From contig OZ037768.1 in assembly GCA_964035545.1 (NCBI GenBank), forward strand, positions 6,005,241 through 6,069,240: a stretch of DNA of 64,000 nt, written 5' to 3'. The position numbers and the translations under genes are program-made. The number at the start of each line of letters is the position of its first letter. Position 1 is the first letter of the stretch. The notes beneath the pieces are model-generated. The model saw nothing but the letters and a program-made list of their open reading frames with translations, had not been told where the DNA came from and made no database searches. Below, piece by piece: positions 23,201 to 35,600 of this stretch. Origin of the DNA: Bugula neritina (lineage: Eukaryota; Bryozoa; Gymnolaemata; Cheilostomatida; Bugulidae).

Positions 23201-25292
23201 CCAAATGGCATCTTTTAAGTTTGCAGAATGCATTTATATGTCATACTTATGCTAATATATTTTAATGAAAATGTTGGTAAGGTTAAGCCACCTACTATAT
23301 TATACAGTTAGAGGGTGGTATCTATTCTTCACCCTTTGTATGCAGTATGTTAAGTGGCAGAAGATCACAAATGACATTTATAACTGTTCTGTTGTGCTTT
23401 TCAACCACGAGGAAGTTTGATTTTGATCAGAAGGTGTTGGTCAACTACCCCTTAGTTATATATTATTACATAATAACATGCTCCGTATATCCACATACAT
23501 GTTATAGATACCTTATCATTTGATTTCCGAGAAATGCTGAAATACTACGGGTAATAACTGCTGCGGATAGTTTACCACCAGAAGATGGCACATGGTCAGC
23601 TCTGAACTTGTATGACAACACTCTCAACCTTTCTCTCTCAGCTACAAAGAGTATGTAACACTCAGTAGTAGCTAAAATTTAGTTTGAACTACATTTTTTT
23701 AGGTATGTACAGCATAAGGCATTTTAGAGGATGCCTAATAACCATTTTTTGTGGACTTTAAAATTGAGGTGTCCACAATGAGAAGACACAAATATAATAT
23801 TAGAAGTATAGCAACACAATGTGCCATTTTCATAAAGCAAGCATACCATAGCCTATATATCATAGTGTGTTAAAAACACAAAGGTACATAAATTCTAGCT
23901 TGTAGTTTCTACAGCTGAAAGCTTTGAGCTTTTGACTTTACAACATTGTTGAGCACAATAGCGGAAAGAATTAGAGAAAACCCAGTACCTTTCAACTTGT
24001 TGAGTGAATTCATTTTGCCCTCAGTATGAGTAAGTGTGAGAGAGAGGTTTGACAACAAACCTTACTGCTTCTGCTCTATTACTTATTATACCACAGCTTA
24101 GTTGGTCGACGTGGTTGAATCTATCATCACTTTGCGTCATGTTCATTATTCCTAATGGGAAGGCACAGTATTAAAGTTATTGGGCCGCCCCTTTGGAATG
24201 TCACTACCCAACAAATACAAATGCGAAATTTCCAACTCGGGGGAAATTACCTTGTTATTCAGAACGAGTAATCTCTATGGCCTAGTTGAACTTAGCCTTT
24301 TGTGCTTTAAATATGCTGCATTGACATCATTGTAATGACTTCTAATGATTGGACACCAACATATTCAATATTCAAAAAACCAATAACTTCAGCTACCTAC
24401 TGCTAGTATCAAACTTAAAAATAATTAGCCAGCTTGAGTTCTATTCAGGCATGCTTATTGGCAATTGTTTATCAACAAAATCAAAGTTATTGTAAAACTT
24501 GGAATTTTGTGAAAAGATTAGGCATTGGGCTTATCCGAGGATTGAAAAACTATGAATGTAAAAACTATTCACCGCGCAGTGTTGACATTTGAGGCAAATG
24601 GTAGAACCATGCTGTTAAGAAATGACTTAAAAGGAACAATCCAGACACAACCAACACAGAATAGACTAGTCACACCATTGTGTTAAATGATGACATGCAG
24701 ATAAGAAGCATGCAGATAGAAGACATGTAGATGTGCAGATAGGAGCTGCATAGATGCTAAGTTCCTCAACTACATTGAGTTTAGTCTTCATGATATTGAT
24801 ATAAGTAACTACGTTAGTTTTATTGCACCATGTTTTCTCTTGAAGAATAAAAATTCAAACACAATCTACAGCTAAAGAATTTATATAAAAACACTGTATT
24901 CTTGACAACTGACCCACAATGCTCTGCTTGAGACATCACCAGAGAACAGTACAACTATACAAGCATACTCTCCATTGATACACCTATCTCCATATTTTGA
25001 CTATCTAGCAGTTGATTTTGTACTGTGACTTTTCAACAGCATCTGTATTTGAATGCACTAACATGACAGCTAATATAAATAAACTGAATCAATAGACTTA
25101 TTTTACCAGTATTAGCTCTTTTGGAAATGTCTAACAATAGATTATCGCATTGCACTCTGGTAACTCCCCTCTTTCAAAGCCTATAAGAGTTTACAGTGTA
25201 GACAGGGTTAGAAAATACAGAGCAAATAAGTAGAGCATACCTTCACAATCCCTCTCACAGACCTTCTGGAGCTTAGAAATCGAGAATTTCAT
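14277..25292 (-). CDS. MOV10: MOV10-like RNA helicase, paralogue A
   Basis: Nineteen exons give 1091 residues: 25241..25292, 23512..23641, 22351..22630, 21925..22187, 21312..21520, 20916..21159, 20706..20807, 20372..20534, 20023..20156, 19560..19739, 19283..19430, 18593..18751, 17754..17890, 17074..17267, 16576..16784, 16135..16329, 15649..15855, 14961..15049, 14277..14457. The product is an SF1 helicase of the MOV10 family, ATP-dependent RNA-translocating enzymes of silencing and retroelement control. Motif I GPPGTGKT is at 619-626, motif II DEAG at 750-753, then GDPKQLGP, motif [13 protein letters not shown] and motif [13 protein letters not shown]. The C-terminal [10 protein letters not shown] matches the MOV10 family end. 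Three zinc fingers precede the helicase (exons 3-4): C-x2-C-x12-H-x5-H, a finger with Asp as fourth ligand, and C-x2-C-x11-H-x5-H. Intron 4 has a GC donor. Exons 1-2 are the least certain: they rest on phase fit and splice sites, and replace the single first exon of the paralogues. Confidence 0.9.
15607..15670. repeat. Tandem 31-base duplication across the end of helicase A exon 17
   Basis: Bases 15607-15637 and 15640-15670 are near copies (about 26 of 31 matching). The right copy covers the exon end (codons for GNPK) and its GTATCT donor. The left copy lies in the intron, where the same position reads ATATCT, so its donor is destroyed. It looks like an old local duplication of a splice-donor segment. 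Confidence 0.75.
20562..20633. repeat. (GT/GC)n alternating purine-pyrimidine tract in helicase A intron 7
   Basis: About 70 bases of GTGTGCGC-type sequence in an otherwise AT-rich region. It fills over 40% of a 171-base intron (20535-20705) and starts 28 bases from the exon 8 acceptor on the minus strand. Such tracts can adopt Z-DNA; whether this one does is inference. Confidence 0.9.
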
Positions 25293-25688
25293 TATCTTCA
25301 AAAATATTATAATGAATAAAAGTAATTGAAGTTGTAATTTTTAGTATTGTTTTATGAGTTTAACAAGATTTTTGCAATACTGTAAGTCAAAACATTTATA
25401 TAAACTATATATTTGTCAACTTTTATTGAATTTACCCATTGGCCAAGACTGAAAGTGCATTGAAGTAAAACTACAATTAGTGCTGTGTCTACTACTCTAT
25501 CTCTAGCTTAATTAATCCTTAGTCCAACACTATACAAGGCTAATTATTACATACTTTTCTATGTTTATGACACAAAATATATCATCAACTAATATAAGGC
25601 GCACAATACAACAAAACAGTGAACAAAAGTTATAATATATATACTTTTTGTTTATGCAGTAAATAAAGAGATGACATGTGTTTATTCA

Positions 25689-25691
<3 letters not shown>

Positions 25692-25750
<59 letters not shown>
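25692..25750. repeat. (TA)n microsatellite between helicases A and B
   Basis: A pure TA run of about 59 bases, 400 bases upstream of the helicase A start codon. The region between the two genes (25293-26600) is otherwise AT-rich with no exon that I can support. Confidence 0.95.
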
Positions 25751-25753
<3 letters not shown>

Positions 25754-26073
25754 GCCTATTTATATTTTATGTATTATATAGTAAATAATATCCAAATACC
25801 TATAAAGTATGATCACCCAACAACTTCATGCATCTGCTATAAATTGTGTTTTTACATTATGTGTTTATTTTTTATATATTTAATTAAACTTACAAACCTA
25901 TATAACAACAAAGCCACTGCTATGTTTGCATTACGTTTAGCATGTTGATTTTCTTAATGTAAGAATTCAAATCCACCAATATTGTGCCTGAGGAGTGCCG
26001 AAGAAACAGGAATCTATTAGTAGCACAATAAAACATCTATATAATTAAATTGCTCTTTTCTTCAATAATATAA

Positions 26074-26078
<5 letters not shown>

Positions 26079-26141
<63 letters not shown>
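26079..26141. repeat. (AT)n microsatellite downstream of helicase B
   Basis: A pure AT run of about 62 bases, roughly 460 bases beyond the helicase B stop. Possible minus-strand poly(A) hexamers (TTTATT on plus) lie nearby at about 26228. Confidence 0.95.
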
Positions 26142-26146
<5 letters not shown>

Positions 26147-26600
26147 GTGCTTTAAAAAATGTATACTACACAAATAGTATACATGAACAGTAGTATCTGA
26201 GATAATATATAATACATGCCATAAAGTTTATTTGTGAATGTGATGAAGTTCAGGGTAACAAAAAAGCTTGAACAAATGACAAACTATATCAGTGTGAAAA
26301 TTTGAATAACTATCTTAGTATTGGCTGAATTGACATGGTTTAGTTTGGCAAGGCAGTGCATATAACTATTGCAGAAAATAATTACAATAAAAACACATTT
26401 AGATAACTTTCCAATGAGATAAAACATGATGAATAGAAACTTTTAAAAAATAATTATAAATTTTGTATAAACAACTGTGTAAATTGTAAATAAAAGCTTT
26501 CTAAAAATAAAATTTCTTCTTTTGGAAAGGACAGTTGCTTTGATTAAGCCAGGAGAAGGCCAACACCACCAGACATCGAGTATTCATCAGTTATACAGAG

Positions 26601-29600
26601 TTACTCTTTTCTATTCCACTCCTGGTCACCTTGCTGTATGTGGTCGCTGGCTCCTTGATTTAAAGCTTCTGTAAAACATAAAAATTTTTTTGAAGTGCCA
26701 TAAAATTTGAGGACATTAGAACCAAAGAATTACTTTTTCAATGCACAATTCTTAAAGAGGAATTTAGTTTAAATGATTGTCAGCCTCACTAGTAAAAAAT
26801 TGTTCACACACATAGTTTTTAGTTTTTGTGTGAAACTGTTAAAATGATAATCCATGCTAGTCTATTGTAAAGATATACTCATCAGCAAGCTTATCAATAG
26901 TGTGAAAAACAGACACGGAATATATCAGGCTTTACATTGCGTACACCTCACCTTTAATTGTCATTGACTGAGTGAGTAGAGTGAGATCTTCAATATCTTC
27001 CTCAATCTCATCTGGTGGAGAGTGGCCCGTGCACCCGCCCCCTTCTTCAATGTGATTCATCAATCTAAGGAAATAAGCCATTTAAAAAGTTTTGCTGCGA
27101 CTAACGGAAATTAGTAGGAAATGTCATTTTCAAACAGTTATTAGGATCTCTAAAATGCAGCTCGTGATTACACAGCTTTACAACATTTACAATGAATACT
27201 CACTGGCAAGCTTAGTGTCCCCTGCTAGTTTCATTGCGTTTACTAGAAATAACCAAATTACTGAGTCAAACAAGTGTTCTACTTACTTTTGCCAGTTTTT
27301 ATCTCTCCGCAGAATAGATGGGTTGCCCACAATGATCAACAGTGCTTTTGCTCTGCTAATGGCCACATTGAACCTCTACAAAACCCAATCATTTGTTGCT
27401 GATATTTTATTTTTAACAGTGCTAAGACTAAAATGTGTTGTCAATATGTTTTTCAAATGATTCAAGAATGAGCTTAATTATGATTTATTTGCATTTTGAC
27501 TGAAATCAACAAATGCATGTTATTAAAAAAACATTAATATAATATATAAATAATTAAAGTGCACTTATATTAAAGCTATTAAATGTAATTCATATTTACA
27601 CATAAACGAATATAAAAATAGATGCACCATACCTTTGGATTACCAACGAATCCCAGGTTGAAGTCTTTATCATGTGTCAGGTAGAAATCCTGACTCCTCA
27701 CCGTGCTGATAATGATCACTTCTCTCTCATCTCCCTGGAACTTCTCCACAGAGCCGACCTTGATATTAGCGTAATTTCTTGTACGCCCTGGAGTACTTCT
27801 CTCTAGTGCTTGCAGTCCTCTCCCTATTTTATTCACTTGCTGATTGTAAGGGGAGATGATCCCAATATCTTCTGGTCTTACGCGTGGGCTCTTGCACTCC
27901 ATCAGCAGTCGCACGTACTCAATCACTTGCATCACTTCGTCAGGATTAAAGAAGGATGGAGATCTAGCTTCTCTCTCCTCCCTACCATTCACTCCGTGGA
28001 AGATCAGTGGAAAGCCTTTAGTAGGCAAACCCTACAATAGTAAGAAATTATTAAGTAAACTTTAGCATTTTTGAAGCAACTACTTCCAATTCAAGCAACT
28101 TGTGAAACGCTGACTTTTGTAGACCTACCTCCCAGTTACAGAAACGCTGTCGCTGTAACTCATCAGCACAAGCCTGCAGCTCGTTGTCATAGAAACAAGA
28201 GTTTGGTACTTCCAGGATGTCTGGATGTGACCTGAAACTTCTCACTAGTTTAGTCACGTAGTTCTGGTTGAAGTGTCCACTTCTATCGTCTCTCTGATAA
28301 ATGTCACATGACATCAGCCTCTCCAGTAGACTGATACCTAAGTGTTACAACAAATAGAAGACATCCTGCATTGTGTCTGATAAATACAAGCATTTGATGA
28401 ATATTGGCAAAAAGCTATGAACAGCCATTTAACTAAAAACAAAGAAAAAAATTCAACAAATAGCTAAGGTGATAGAAAGTAATGCAAGGTAATACAAGGT
28501 GTAATGTTGATGAAATCATGCTGGTACAACATGGTTTATTTTTCATGATATTTTCCACGCATTGGCTTTTAGCATATTATGTAGACAAATATCTAAGTTA
28601 AAGAAATTAATCTCAGAAAAGAGATGTTTACTATCGTATCACATTTTAAAGCATTATTTGCCATTATAAAAGAATAAGCAGCCAAACATGCTCCGCTGGT
28701 CATACCAGCAAAGTTTTGTACAACTTAAATTCTGCATCTTTTCAGCATTGGCCACAAAACAAAGGGGAAAGAATAGTCCTTGGTTTCCAATGGTTGGATG
28801 ATAATTTATATATCAAAGTGGAATGGCTCCCCAGTGACCCCAGTGCATGAGTTATTAGTATAAAACTATACTTCAGCTTCATAGGGTAGAATATTTAGAA
28901 CCAAACAAATGCAATATGTTGATATACTGTGCCAACCAACATACCGAGTGGAGTAGCCAAAGGAGATCTAACAACAGGACCAAGCTGTTTGGGGTCACCT
29001 GCAAGCACAATCTGCACGTTGCTATAAGCAGAAGAGATGAGCCCAGATAACGGTATGATAGTCTCAGGTTCAGTGGCATGTCCAGCCTCATCTATGAAGA
29101 TGTGTGTGAAGTGATTCACCATATCAGCTGACACTAGTCTAAAATAAGACCACCATAGGTGACAACTTTGATAAAAACAGTCATACTATAAGACTTTCAC
29201 TAATAAGCCATGTTGCTCAAATGCTGGTGCCATTTGTATGTGTCATCTTTTATTGCATGTAGTAGTACTATAGCTCATTTAATGCTGATTTAACTTTCAT
29301 ATGAACTAAATTTATGATTAAAACTGTATTTTGGATATTGAGCATTTTATTCTGAGAATGTTTCATTTTTTTGCAGATTTTTTTATAAGTGTTCAAAGTG
29401 GTTTATTTATGGTTATAGCAAAGAAGAAGTGCAATGTTTACATTAGCAAAATTTAACTGTGAGCAATGATCTATCACTAAATAGGATGTAACATAGTCAT
29501 TGTTGCATTCAATAATAACACAAGACAAAAATTCTTTACCTTTATAATAGTTATACTAAGCATTTTGCATTTCAAATCTTGCCGAACAAAAAATATTTGG

Positions 29601-32600
29601 CATGAACTCTTGATTAATAGTAAAAATGACATAATATTGTAAATTATCTATTTTAAATCATTTACACACAGCTGATAATACACAACTTCTTAATCAACTT
29701 GATTTATTGACATATGTGAGAATCTGCCAGCTTTTAAGTTAAATACTTCTCAAAGTCATAATTATAAGTTTTTGCTTAATTGTTTAAAAATTAATAAAAA
29801 TTATGTTTTTTAATATAAGACTTGGTAATTATGTACATAAACTTTCTGCATGTTTATGAACATATAATAGCTGAAATAAAAGTAAACATAAAATAGGCCT
29901 TAAAATTTTAGGAGTTATCTAACCTGCCGCTAGTCACAAGAGTAGAAACCAGAACCTTCCTCTGCTTCAAAAGATCACTCACTGGGAATTCCACCTGCAT
30001 ATTGGCAGAGCCAGATGTGCCTCCAAGCATCTGTCGGCCCACCACGCCGGGCCCTCCTTCAGATTTGCTACTATAATTAGAGATCTTCTGTATCTGAAAT
30101 TAATGTATCGACACTGTGTATAATTCTATGTGCGTGTTGTGTGTGTTGTGTGCGTGAGCGAGTGTGCATGCATATGTGTATGTAATTGAGTAACAATTGT
30201 GTTATTCAATACATAAAAGAAATGTTGAAAAACATTGAAAAGTTTTAAATTTTTTGATTTAGATATTTGAGGACCTCAAGCCTATCTAATTTATTTTTTA
30301 ATTCAACTAATTTAACCTTTGAACTTCGACAACTTACAAACTGCATGTATATAACTAGGAAATCAGCAACTGGTAGAATTACCTCAGCCAAGACATCTCC
30401 GTAAGATCTAGAAGGAGCATTTAGCCTGAGAATGTCTCTCTTGTCAACATGGTCCATAAGTCTCTTAGCAATGAGATCAGCAGCAGCATTTTGTGGAGCA
30501 CAAGCTAGAATTCTACAGTTGGGATACTGCGTGTATACCTGGAAATATGCATATAATGTATCAGAATTAATAAGTCCGTCTGTAAAGGTATGCATAAAAT
30601 ATTTCAACTGTTACATCATTCAATCTCTAAAGATTTAGTACACTTTGCCAACCTATTTGTTGTAGTGGCATATTGCTGTTTACGCATATAGTTATGGTCT
30701 ACTATCTTATGTGTATATGATCAAATACTAGAAGATGTAGAGATTTAGAATAACATCAAATAGCTATCAAATATTATAGCTATAAGCAGCCTAGAATGTG
30801 ATAAATCTAATATAACTTCATGAGCTCACTTTCACACCCCGGTGAGTAACAATCTATAACTCAGTGCTGTTATCTTTCATATCAAATCAGAATTTGTTAC
30901 CATATCTATCATAATGTCATTAAAGGAATTATATATAATGTAAAACATTTACATGAGCTAATAGTTTCCTTACAGTAAAAAAAGTGATTTTTGGTAATAC
31001 AATCTTTTAGCCTTGGAGTATTTACCTGCTTGATAGCCTCTACTAAGGTGAAGGTTTTGCCAGTTCCAGGTGGTCCATAGATTAGATAGGGAGAAGGCTG
31101 AGAGGTGCCAGCCACAATATGCCTCACAGCAGTGTTCTGTTCGTAGTTGCTTTCAACCTGACGATTGAAAAACCTGAGAAGAAAGAGGAGATAAAAACAT
31201 AAAAAAATCTTCTCAAACAGTAACCATATAAACAAAAGTAGCTTGCATATTTATATTTTAAAAGGCTTGGATTCAACTGAAAAAAGCACAAGCTAATAAA
31301 ATCATACTGCATTACAGTTCAAACTTTTGTTAACACTAGAAAGTTTCAATAGCACATAGAGCTCTATGAGCTGATAAAGTAAACAATCATGTTTTCACAA
31401 AGTTGAGCAGCTTTGGAATAAAATGCATCTTTTTATAGTATATACAAGACCTTAATACTAATATACGGATAGTTTACCTCATCGGTTTGATTGCAAGAGG
31501 TGCAGGGACAGACATAGCCGAGGGGAATATCAGATGCTGAATTCGGCTCATCATTTGAAGAGATACAGCTCTATGCTCATGTTTAATTGAAAATCTGTTG
31601 ATGGTAAACTCGACCTTGAACTTCATGTTGTTGACAAATCCTTTCATAAAGCTAAAAGTAACATCGACATTTTAGATAATAGCAGTTTCCCAGAATTCTT
31701 GAGGATACCAAAAGCAAATTTTTTGTCAACTAAATGTTTAACTCAAATGATTATTACTTCTACAACCTTGACTCATAAATTAAAAAGTCTAATTAGAATA
31801 ATTCCAATTTAAATATCATTTATTTAACTTCTATTGCACATAGATGGAAAGGAAGTAGGTTATCTTATGGGAGTATCATAATTTATTTCTCAGCAAAACT
31901 GATTAGCTGTAAACAACAAAGACTTTGACACTAGCAGGTTATCACCTGTGAGAGCAGTAAAGGCCTGATTTTACGCTCGTGAGAATCACACAACATTCGT
32001 GTGAAAATTGTCGTGAGTTATCCTCTCATTATAACCAGCCACACGCTCATTGGACGAAACACATAATAAACATTCCATGAATGAATCTTGCACGAGATAC
32101 AAGCAGCAGAAAATTGCCAGACACAGAAACGTTGTAGAAATGAAATAATCACTGTTGCTAAAATTCTATTGACCAATCAAATGGTGCTTATCTTTAATTG
32201 TGATTTTTCGTTCGTCTTCGGTGGGTGCACCCAGTGAACATGATTTCGTTTGAATTCCCTCAAATTTGATCATGCGTTTGTGTTTTCGTGTCAAATAGAC
32301 GATTTTGTGTGATTCTCACGAGTGTGTGGCCAGGCCTTAACAGCTGATTTTTGATAAGTACCAACGTTATGTCATAAAACCAGCAGTATTGATAATATAA
32401 TCAGCAGTATTGATAATATAACCAGTAGTATTGATAATATAATCAGCAGTATTGATAATATAATTATCAGTTAACCATTGGCAAGCAGATTATCAAATCA
32501 CTTTGCTATTAAGATATTTCCACTCAGCAACACTTCTTGAGTTGAGGGCTGATAATTCAAATACATTTAGTTTAAAATTCCCTATTGCAATTTTCCCTTC

Positions 32601-35600
32601 AAGGGACTTTTTAATTATTTCAGTCATGTGATTCGTTGTCATAATACTAACAGCATGCCTTACTAGCTATGTTTGTCAAACAATTAGCATCATTTATTGA
32701 TTATTACCTCTCATCAAGTCCTAACTTGATAGACGTGTTGTGCACTGAGTCCACTCGTCCTTCAAAACTCACACCTTCTTCTGGATTACGAGTCACAAGA
32801 ATTGAATCTCCAGTTAATACAGAAGGTCTGTTCTCAGCCAGCCCTGGTATCTGAAGTTTGCATGTATAGAATATAATTTATATACTGAATGTATTGGATA
32901 AGTTGACCAGAAGCAACTATTGACCAGTTTTTCGTCTCAGTCAAACTGTGGCCAGTTGGGAGTTATTTTTAGTTCGAACATCTCTTCCTTTTTTCAATGT
33001 TTCATATTTTGTGAAGGGAAAAGTTAGAAAACTTGGTTATTTAAAATGTTTAGGCTACATTCATACTACAGTACTACAGTTATCTGTTTCAACTAGTACT
33101 AAGTACATGCTCACATTACATCATGGCATAATAATATACCATCCTGCTCTGTTGGCAGTCGCAAGTAATTGGAATTATTCACCACAAATACTGGTAGAGC
33201 TGGGTGTACTTTATCTCCTACTAGCAATATATGATTTTATTAGTTAGTCATGCATATACATTGAGATCTACACATGACAGTGAACTGCATAAATAAAAAC
33301 CAATATACAATAACAAGTGTTGTGTAATAAAGGCAACAGTTGATGAGTGAGATATTTTCTTTATCTGAGCAATTATGTAAATGCAAGTTGAACAAGAAAC
33401 AAAGAAGTTGACCAAAATTTGAACTTTTTCTATTTTACTACATTGCTACTAGTTTTCATACTATTTGCAATACTTACATTGTCTATGACAACAAGATTAG
33501 ACTTGGCCTCTTTTCTCATCGGAACATCCTCCATGCTGTACTGTAAAATATCGTGCTGCATTTGGTGTTCCTCCACATGAAGCAAGATATCAAAATAATT
33601 GGAGTAGCCACTCGGCTGTAGGCGAGTCAAACCCAACTCATGTCTGAAAGCATCCGGAATATGAAGTCAAAAAAACCAGGCAAGCAAATATACTATTTCA
33701 CAGGTGCTTAGTGGCTTTTGAAATTGTTGAAAATTGGCGAGCTAAAGAAAATAACAACTTTGAAATCTAGGAGAAAATGTGCAAAGTGTGATATCAACAA
33801 CAAACTTCATATGAAGAAAGGCAAGCGGTAAATACCGACTTTTTGCAATACGCTTATTAGTGGCGAGTTTCAATACCCTAAAATAAACTGCTACAGTTTT
33901 ACAATTAATTTAATTTACATGCTAAAACATACTTACATGTATAAAAAACAATAAGAAACACGTCTTAAGAACGGTTCTATCATTTGAGAGATATATGAGC
34001 CGCACACTAAACTTTGCACAGAGCACAAGTTAAAACATCAAGATTAAGAATTTGAATAAACCTGAAGAGAAACTAACTTTTTCTGTAGCCATATTTCTTC
34101 TGCTTCAATTTCATCACTTGCATCCGCAACAGCTTGTATAGCTTCGAGTACGTAGCCAGGTATCTTGTACTCCTTCAACTTATGGATGATTTCAAGAGCA
34201 ATTTTCTTGCTGAAATGAAATGAATAAGACCCTTAAACCACAGGCCTCTGTATATATAAATATGTACAAAAAGTAGATGAAAATATTCATATCCTGACAA
34301 TAACATTTTCAGTGGTAAAATATCACTCCCTTTAGAGAACTACAAATGAAATCATCATAATATACAATGTGTGTTTACTGTTGCCCAGGCTCTCACTTGG
34401 CAGATGGTCTGTAGTTGCTGGGGATAACTCTGAAGTTAGACGCTTTTTTCTTTTCTGGCTTTTTATACGGAGCAATAGGCTGTATCTCATTAAAGACAGT
34501 GGGGTTAGCAACACATTTGAACAAGATCTCTCTCAGTATCTTGAACTCCTCAGTCCCATGCTTGAATATCAACAGAATGGGTATCTTCATCTGTCCAAAT
34601 GAAGTAGGTCTAATGATAACCTTTACTTCATAGCTACCTGAAAAAAAGAAGTAAAAGTAAGTTAATAAAACATAAAAGTTTAGATTAGAAGCAAAACAAA
34701 TTATCAAAATGTAAAGAGTCAGGCTTGATTCATAATGGGCCAAGCATTTGCTGACTTACATAAGTATTTGAACATCATTAACTCAAGTTACTTGTTTAAG
34801 GAATTAAATTAACTTAGTCATCTCATTTTGTGACTTTCTGATTTTAGTTAACTTTTTACATGTTTTGAAACTTAAGCAATATTGAATCTAAAATACTTTG
34901 AAATTTTGCAGTAAATGCTCTATAGTCTAGAATCTAGACCAGGGCTGTCCAACAGGCGGCCCCAGGGCTGGATGTGGCCCCCAACCTACATTTATGTGAC
35001 CCTCAAAGGCATAAAACTAAATTATTTTGCACACGTATATGAATTAGAGTAGAAAAACCATCTTTTAAATGTCTTATTTATATACACGCTACAAAACATG
35101 CAGCTTGCAGTAATTATTGGGACATCATTGTGTAATGATTCATAAAAATTTGGAATAAAGTAATTTGAAAATGACTGATGCTGTGGCCCCCAGCCCAAGC
35201 CAAATTTTACAATGTAGCCCTCGCTCCGAAAAGGTTTGACAGCCATGGTGTAAACTCTAGTCCTATATAAACAAATTAATAATGCAATAGTTTTGAATAA
35301 AAGTGATTTAACCGAGGCTTAATCATCCAACTAATGCTTTTTAAAATGATTCAATTGTTATTACAGTTATACGGAACTTTGTCTCATAGTAGTTGTGTAG
35401 ATCCTATTATGATATGTTTTGTAGAAATATATATGCATTCTATAAAGTGTAAATCAGAAGCTCCAATTTATTTTTATCTGATGAAAGTATGCAGACAAAC
35501 CAATCATCAAATTCTGTCAAATTATAAATACTTGAACTTTATTGAGTATTTGAAGTACGAGTAAACTCAAGTCATGGACTTGACTGGATTGGACTTGTTT

